Positions 59,234 to 64,000 of a stretch of 64,000 bases of DNA are shown here, in pieces. The notes under the pieces are model-generated. The model did not search any database, was not told where the DNA came from, and saw only the letters and a program-made list of their open reading frames with translations. A program made the translations under genes and the position numbers. This DNA is from Firmicutes bacterium UBA4795 (GTDB taxonomy: Bacteria > Bacillota > Desulfotomaculia > Desulfotomaculales > Nap2-2B). The DNA lies in assembly GCA_002402825.1 (NCBI GenBank), contig DHGP01000028.1:73067-137066 (forward strand), in the 5' to 3' direction. Position 1 is the first letter of the stretch, and every line of letters begins with the position of its first letter.

Positions 59234-61723
59234 GTGGTCTTTACGAAAGCAATTATTATGGCCGGTGGAGAGGGTTCGCGTCTGCGCCCTCTTACTTGCA
59301 GTTGCCCGAAACCAATGGTTCCGGTAGTTAACCGCCCAATTATGGCCCATATTGTTGATTTGCTCATTACGCACGATTTTACGGAAATTGGCGCCACGTT
59401 GCAATATATGCCCGGGGTAATCCGGGATTACTTTGAACATAGCTACGTCCAGAAACAACAGGTGCGGATAAGCTATTTTATAGAAGATAAACCTTTGGGC
59501 ACGGCAGGTAGTGTTAAAAATACCCGGGACTTTATTCAAGGCACTTTTTTAGTTATTAGCGGTGATGCCTTAACCGACCTGGATTTAACGGCGGCAGTAA
59601 ATTTTCACCGTCAAAAAGGGGCTATGGCCACCCTGGTACTTACAAAAGTAAAGTATCCTCTAGAATACGGGGTGGTTATTACCGACCGGGAGGGGCGAAT
59701 TACCCAGTTTTTAGAAAAACCGGCCTGGGGGGAAGTATTTAGCGATACCGTAAATACAGGGATTTATGTTTTAGAACCGGAAGTTTTAAATTATTTTGAT
59801 CAGGAGCATTTTTTTGATTTTAGTAAAAATTTATTTCCGCTGCTTTTAAAAGAAAAACAACCTTTATTTGGCCTGACTTTGCCAGGCTACTGGTGTGATA
59901 TTGGCAGCCTGGAGCAATATCTGCAGGCAAACTACGCTGTTTTAAGCCACCAGACAAAAATTAAGGCGCCCGGTCAAGAAATTGCCCCGCGGGTTTGGGT
60001 GGAAAAAGGGGCGGAAATTAATCCTGGAGCTAATATTTGCGGTCCAGCCTTAATTGGAGAAAATTGTCGCATTGGTCCTCGGGTAGAAATTGAGCCCCTA
60101 ACCATAATTGGTTCGGGTTGTTTAATTCAGGAGCGGGCTAACCTTAAACGCAGTGTTTTATGGCGGAACATTTTCCTGGGCTCGGGAAGCGCCTTAAGGG
60201 GAGTCATCCTTTGCGATAGGGTTCGGGCAGAGCCTGACGTAGCCATATACGAAGGAGCAGTTGTGGGCAGCGATTCCATAATTAAAAAGCGCAGCGTCAT
60301 TAAACCCGACGTTAAATTATGGCCCTGCAAAACGGTAGAAGCCCAAACAGTGGTTAAAAACAGCCTGATTTGGGGAACGCGTACCCAAAAATATATTTTT
60401 GGCCTGGAAGGCATTACCGGTCTGTTTAATATAGAAGTAACGCCAGAACTGGCCTTGCGTGCCGGTGCAGCGTTTGCTTCACTTCAAGGAAACAAAAACA
60501 ATCGTTTTTCGGTGGGCAGTGACCATTTCGCGGCCTCAATAATGCTTAAAGAGGCGGCAGCTGCCGGTATCCAATCCACCGGAGCCCGGGTTTTTAATTT
60601 AGGTCCAGATATAACCCCTCTGCACCGGTTTGCCGTGCGCCACTTAAATTTAGCCGGGGGAATTCATATTAAAACCTCTCCTTTAAATGATCAGCTGATA
60701 ACCATGGTTTTCTTGGACCGGCAGGGAAGTAATATTTCACGCGATACAGAACGCAAAGTAGAAAATCTTTACAGGCTGGAGGATTTCCCCCGGGTGGATG
60801 CCGGACACGTGCAATTTTCTGAAAATGTTCAAAATATAGCGGAAGAATACATTCACTCTTTACTTCAGGAAGTAGACCTTAATTTATTCCAAAGGAAAAA
60901 ATTTCGCCTGGTAGTGTCCTCTCCCCATGCTTTAAAGGAGTATATTAACCCACTGGCCCGAGCTTTAAATATTGAAGTAAGATATTTACCGGCTGCTCAA
61001 ACCGGTTCGGAAAAAAATAACCACTTTAGTAAGGGCGTTAAATTTAACGCCCTTACTTCCTTAACTTACCAGGTATTAAAAGAGCAAGCTTTTGCCGGAG
61101 TAATTTTAGATCATAACGGGGAACAGTTAATCTTGGTGGATGAATACGGCCAGGTAATTCAAGATGGTCTTCTTACCTCCTTAATTGCTTTGATAGTTTT
61201 TAAAACATATAAAGGACCGGTAGTAGTACCCGTAACCGCTTCCCAGGCCATTGAAAGTTTAGCCCAGCGGTACCAGGGTCAGGTGGTACGGACTAAAACA
61301 GCGGTTCAGGATTTTATGGCCAAACTTTCTGGACAAAATAAAGTTCAATTTAGACTGAACTTTGATGCTTTAGGAGCTTTAATTCATATTCTAGAATTTT
61401 CCGCCTTAAATAACCTTTCTTTAGGCGCCCTGGTGGATGAAATACCCGCCTTTTTTACCAAACAAAAAGATGTCTTTGTCCCCTGGGAAATGAAAGGCCA
61501 GGTAATCCGGCATTTAATCGAAGAGCCGCCAATAAAGGAAATGGAATTATTAGACGGGGTAAAAATATTTCACCCGCAGGGTTGGGCCTTAATTTTACCT
61601 GACGCCCAAGAACCTGTTTGCCGGATATTTAGCGAGGGAGCCTCCATGGAAATAGCCCAATCACTGGCTGATTTTTACTTTGAAAAAATCAGCCAGATGG
61701 TCCAAAATAATGCCCGCTCATAA
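59234..61723 (+). CDS. Sugar-1-phosphate nucleotidyltransferase fused to a phosphomannomutase-like domain
   Basis: The 829-residue fusion has an N-terminal nucleotidyltransferase (IIMAGGEGSRLRPLTCSCPK, about 1-235), a left-handed beta-helix (about 250-370), and a phosphomannomutase-like part (about 385-825). In the mutase part the usual phosphoserine loop TASHNP reads KTSPLND, and the metal loop DGDGDR reads DHNGEQ, so that activity is doubtful. The family start MKAIIMAGG aligns with ACG at 59243, 8 nt after AAAAGGGG. The in-frame GTG 59234 lies inside the ribosome site, so the true start is uncertain. A palindromic repeat is embedded near codon 600. Confidence 0.88.
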   Translation: MVFTKAIIMAGGEGSRLRPLTCSCPKPMVPVVNRPIMAHIVDLLITHDFTEIGATLQYMPGVIRDYFEHSYVQKQQVRISYFIEDKPLGTAGSVKNTRDFIQGTFLVISGDALTDLDLTAAVNFHRQKGAMATLVLTKVKYPLEYGVVITDREGRITQFLEKPAWGEVFSDTVNTGIYVLEPEVLNYFDQEHFFDFSKNLFPLLLKEKQPLFGLTLPGYWCDIGSLEQYLQANYAVLSHQTKIKAPGQEIAPRVWVEKGAEINPGANICGPALIGENCRIGPRVEIEPLTIIGSGCLIQERANLKRSVLWRNIFLGSGSALRGVILCDRVRAEPDVAIYEGAVVGSDSIIKKRSVIKPDVKLWPCKTVEAQTVVKNSLIWGTRTQKYIFGLEGITGLFNIEVTPELALRAGAAFASLQGNKNNRFSVGSDHFAASIMLKEAAAAGIQSTGARVFNLGPDITPLHRFAVRHLNLAGGIHIKTSPLNDQLITMVFLDRQGSNISRDTERKVENLYRLEDFPRVDAGHVQFSENVQNIAEEYIHSLLQEVDLNLFQRKKFRLVVSSPHALKEYINPLARALNIEVRYLPAAQTGSEKNNHFSKGVKFNALTSLTYQVLKEQAFAGVILDHNGEQLILVDEYGQVIQDGLLTSLIALIVFKTYKGPVVVPVTASQAIESLAQRYQGQVVRTKTAVQDFMAKLSGQNKVQFRLNFDALGALIHILEFSALNNLSLGALVDEIPAFFTKQKDVFVPWEMKGQVIRHLIEEPPIKEMELLDGVKIFHPQGWALILPDAQEPVCRIFSEGASMEIAQSLADFYFEKISQMVQNNARS
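61029..61056. repeat. Palindromic repeat copy 4, inside a coding region
   Basis: A perfect 28-bp palindrome with core GGGCGTTAAATTTAACGCCC and GTAA/TTAC flanks is translated in frame as part of SKGVKFNALTS within the mutase-like domain. Confidence 0.75.
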
Positions 61724-61792
61724 TTTTTTTCCGGGAATTTTCTTCTTCAAATTTTTTAAACTAAAATTGGCCTTTTTTCCTTTACCTCTAAT

Positions 61793-62419
61793 CTACCTTA
61801 ATCTATCTTGCACGGTGGTTAAAATTTCGGCTTTTAATTTTTGGGCCGCACTTACTAAACTTTCTTTTTGGGCGCGGGCATAAGCAACATAAGCTTCTTC
61901 TTTAATGAGAGAAAGATTAATATCCACGCATAAAAGCACTGCTTCCAGGGCTCCGGCACAAAGGTGAGCGGCTACTCCTACGTCACTGATGGCCATTTTA
62001 CTGCCTATATGGCCCATTCTACGGGTAAGGGTCAGGGCTTCTAAAAGAATGGCGGCAGTTTCCAAAGGAACATCCGTAGCTTTTTTAAATGCTTTTTGCC
62101 TTGCTTCTTCCCGGGCCTCTTTTTCTTCCGGGGTATTCTGGGGCAACCGGTAGGTGGCCATAAATTCCGTAAAAGCAGCTATATCCAGTTCAACCATTTT
62201 TTCTAATTTAGTAATTAAACCCTGGGCTGCACTGGTAACTTCTTTTACCTCTTCTTCTAAAGCTGTGTTTTTACCGAAGGTAAGGTGACCCACCATGGCC
62301 GTCATAGAAAGGCCCAGACAACCGGTTAAGGCTGAAATGCTTCCTCCTCCAGGGGTAGGATCACCGGAGGCGGCCAATTCTATTACTTTACGCAGCGGTA
62401 AATCAAAAAGTGCCTTCAC
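61793..62419 (-). CDS. fchA: Cyclodeaminase/methenyl-THF cyclohydrolase family protein (FchA-like)
   Basis: The helical protein of about 208 residues has the family signature ASGDPTPGGGSISALTGCLG near its start and GHIGSKMAISDVGVAAHL later. The family covers formiminotetrahydrofolate cyclodeaminase and the FchA-type methenyl-THF cyclohydrolase. Beside folD, the cyclohydrolase role in the methyl branch of one-carbon metabolism is likely (inference). GTG 62419 is 9 nt after AGGAGG. It overlaps the 3' end of folD by 17 bp. Confidence 0.87.
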   Translation of the reverse strand: MKALFDLPLRKVIELAASGDPTPGGGSISALTGCLGLSMTAMVGHLTFGKNTALEEEVKEVTSAAQGLITKLEKMVELDIAAFTEFMATYRLPQNTPEEKEAREEARQKAFKKATDVPLETAAILLEALTLTRRMGHIGSKMAISDVGVAAHLCAGALEAVLLCVDINLSLIKEEAYVAYARAQKESLVSAAQKLKAEILTTVQDRLR

Positions 62420-63272
62420 GTTTTTTTTCCTCCTGTTGCATTTGAATGGCCAGGCAAACATTTTTTAAAAGCAAGACGGTAGTTAAACTTCCTACCCCCC
62501 CGGGAACTGGCGTAACAGCCCCGGCAATTTCCTTTACCGTTTCAAAATCAACATCACCACAAATTCCTTTCTCCAGAGCATTTATCCCGGCATCCACCAC
62601 CACTGCTCCTGGCTTAACCATTTCCCCTTTAATTAATTTTGGCCGCCCGACCGCCACAAATAAAATTTCGGCCTGCCTGGTATAAAGGGAAAGGTCAACT
62701 GTTCTGGTATGACATACGGTAACCGTAGCATTTTCCTTTAGGAGCATAAAAATTAAAGGCCGGCCTACCGTTTCCCCTCTTCCCACCAAGACAGCATGCC
62801 TGCCGGCAATTTCAATGTTACTTCGTTTTAAAACCTCAATACAGGCCGCAGGGGTAGCCGGAAAAAGGCCTTCTTTACCGCTTGACAAGTACCCTTTGTT
62901 TAAGGGGTGCAACCCATCTACATCTTTAACCGGGGAAATAGCGGCAATTACCCTTTGTTTGTCCACCTGAGGAGGTAAAGGCAACTCAATTACAATACCG
63001 TGGACTTTACCATCATTATTTAATTCACCAAGCAAAGTTAAAATTTCTTTAGTTTTAACCGTACCCTTAAAAGTAAAAAGGTCAAGGTTAATTCCTACCT
63101 GTTGGCAGAGGTTTTGTTTTGACCTTACATAAACCAAAGAGGCCGCGTCATCACCGGCCTGGATAACGGCTAACTTAGGTATAATCCCTTGTTCACGCCA
63201 TTTCATAGCCTCTATTTTTAGTTCTGCCCGCACCTGGGCGGCTATGGCTTTTCCATCAATAATTTTAGCCAG
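62403..63272 (-). CDS. folD: Methylene-THF dehydrogenase/methenyl-THF cyclohydrolase FolD, apparent CUG start
   Basis: The bifunctional folate enzyme of about 289 residues has AKIIDGKAIAAQVRAEL, VYVRSKQNLCQQVGI with the catalytic Lys, GIVIELPLPPQVD, VLVGRGETVGRPLIFML and the closing PVPGGVGSLTT. It interconverts methylene-, methenyl- and formyl-THF. The family start MAKIIDGK aligns with CTG 63270-63272, 5 nt after AAAGGAAAGG. The nearest usual codon in frame (TTG 63335) is 21 codons upstream without a ribosome site and adds a non-conserved hydrophobic leader. Initiation at CUG, or at the adjoining AUU, is therefore inferred. Confidence 0.92.
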   Translation of the reverse strand: MAKIIDGKAIAAQVRAELKIEAMKWREQGIIPKLAVIQAGDDAASLVYVRSKQNLCQQVGINLDLFTFKGTVKTKEILTLLGELNNDGKVHGIVIELPLPPQVDKQRVIAAISPVKDVDGLHPLNKGYLSSGKEGLFPATPAACIEVLKRSNIEIAGRHAVLVGRGETVGRPLIFMLLKENATVTVCHTRTVDLSLYTRQAEILFVAVGRPKLIKGEMVKPGAVVVDAGINALEKGICGDVDFETVKEIAGAVTPVPGGVGSLTTVLLLKNVCLAIQMQQEEKKREGTF

Positions 63273-63497
63273 AATAACCTTTCCTTTCTTTAAAAAAAAT
63301 AATAAAATAAGATATCGAATTGCATTAGTTATCAACTTCAGTCTGGTTTACGTACAACAGTCCGAGCGTATCTGAAGTATTGCAAAACAGGATTTGGGTG
63401 AAGTGCCAAAGGCACGAAGCCAAACACGCTCTGTTAGGCGGAATGGCTTTTAAGAGTTATTGAAAGTGGCTTTTCTTTCAATGCGCTCACTTTTAAT

Positions 63498-63869
63498 ATG
63501 GAAAAACCAACTTTAAAAAGTCAGCAGAACGAAGAGCGGCTTTTCCTCGACCCAAAGTACCACAATAATGACCTGGTTTTCTGCACGAAGTACGGCCGGT
63601 AGCTTGACCCGAAAAACTCTTACCAGCGATATAAACGACAATTGAAAAAAGCAGGCGTTCCGGACGTAGGTTTCCCTGCCCTGCGTTATACCTTCGCCAC
63701 ATTGCTTTTGGAGGCCGGCGAAGAAACGAAGACGGTGCAGGAAATCCTCCGGCACACCCGCTTAAGTACGACCGCCGATATTTACACCAAAGTAACCGAC
63801 AAGCTAAAAACGAAAGCAGCAACCAAGATTAATAATATCCTCTCCCTCAGAAAGAGGCAATCCGTTTAA
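63498..63869 (+). pseudogene. Tyrosine recombinase (integrase) C-terminal remnant
   Basis: The frame reads LKSQQNEERLFLDPKY, HNNDLVFCTKYGR, a TAG stop at 63600, LDPKNSYQRYKRQLKKAGVP, ALRYTFATLLLEAGEETK and STTADIYTKV. This matches the catalytic end of phage-type integrases, including the box II Arg and the final Tyr. The His of the usual LRHTFAT is replaced by Tyr, there is an internal stop, and the N-terminal domain is missing. It lies about 50 bp from tRNA-Val, a common integration target, so it marks a decayed mobile element. Confidence 0.75.
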
Positions 63870-63922
63870 ACCAGGTTTTCTTCTGGTAAGAACAAAATAT
63901 TCGTCTTGAACCCCTGAAAACC

Positions 63923-63997
63923 TGGTGGGCACGGTAGGGATTGAACCTACGACCTCTTGAATGTGAGTCAAGCGCTCTCCCACTGAGCTACGTGCCC
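63923..63997 (-). tRNA. tRNA-Val (CAC anticodon)
   Basis: The minus strand gives acceptor GGGCACG with CGTGCCC, a D arm GCTCAGTGGGAGAGC, an anticodon loop CTCACAT (CAC), a T loop TTCAATC and an encoded CCA. Confidence 0.95.
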
Positions 63998-64000
63998 AAA

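Overview
The window looks like low-GC (roughly 40% by eye) chromosome of an anaerobic, spore-forming Firmicute of the Peptococcaceae/Desulfotomaculum/Thermincola type. The evidence is an uninterrupted sporulation sigma factor gene (sigK), GGAGG-type ribosome sites throughout, Bacillus-like gene order around ffh-rpsP-khpA-rimM-trmD-rplS-lepB-rbgA, a fchA-folD pair as in Wood-Ljungdahl organisms, an Ech-type energy-converting hydrogenase operon and menaquinone genes. No source name is given, so this placement is inference.

Layout. 1-2014 (-): ubiD (partial), menG/ubiE and a heptaprenyl-diphosphate-synthase component I-like gene. 2230-6236 (-): speD, a phosphatase-like membrane protein and a GT4 glycosyltransferase, then tRNA-Pro. 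6.6-13.9 kb: sigK, radC, greA, lysS and a two-gene acyl-CoA-dehydratase-activase unit. 13.9-16.6 kb (-): TPR protein, class III CoA-transferase/racemase, HIT protein. 16.7-19.1 kb (+): a MITE, pyrE, tRNA-Leu, htpX. 19.1-32.8 kb (-): a 14-gene acyl-CoA cluster with a second class III CoA-transferase/racemase, an acyl-CoA dehydrogenase, three thiolase/DUF35 pairs, two SDRs, an amidohydrolase, a fused family I CoA-transferase, a crotonase and a 5'-truncated hydroxyacyl-CoA dehydrogenase. Its content resembles bbs-type (benzylsuccinate) beta-oxidation, but no glycyl-radical synthase is present. 33-37.4 kb (-): pyrD-pyrK-pyrR-cysK and a flavin oxidoreductase. 37.6-42.2 kb (+): HAD phosphatase, zinc-ribbon protein, and an apparently self-regulated HTH gene followed by a fusion of a class III aminotransferase with an acyl-ACP-reductase-like domain. 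42.3-46.5 kb: gene remnants, tRNA-His, GNAT, TolC-like protein. 46.5-52.3 kb (-): the ribosome/SRP/export housekeeping block. 52.4-57.7 kb (-): echABCDEF. 58-63.3 kb: glycosyltransferase, a nucleotidyltransferase/phosphomannomutase-like fusion, fchA and folD. The right edge holds an integrase remnant beside tRNA-Val.

The strongest unusual signal is in echE. The hydrogenase large subunit is interrupted by one in-frame UGA exactly at the first cysteine of the N-terminal nickel-binding (L1) CxxC motif, and a small hairpin with G at the second loop position sits 17 nt downstream, as expected for a bacterial SECIS. Read through as selenocysteine, the 360-residue protein is intact with a normal C-terminal CxxC. 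Sec in known [NiFeSe] enzymes occupies the C-terminal motif, so this placement would be unusual.

Two further patterns stand out. First, several well-conserved genes (menG, ffh, folD, perhaps the nucleotidyltransferase fusion) seem to begin at near-cognate codons (AUU, AUA/AUU, CUG, ACG) behind good ribosome sites. Second, the window is peppered with small palindromic or inverted-repeat elements: a 118-bp MITE with an 8-bp target duplication, a GGGCGTTAAATTTAACGCCC family with one copy inside a coding region, GACTGTCGAAAAA-bounded elements that rewrite the end of rbgA, and an apparent empty/filled pair of another palindrome. An 84-bp copy of the lepB 3' end is grafted onto a TolC-like gene.
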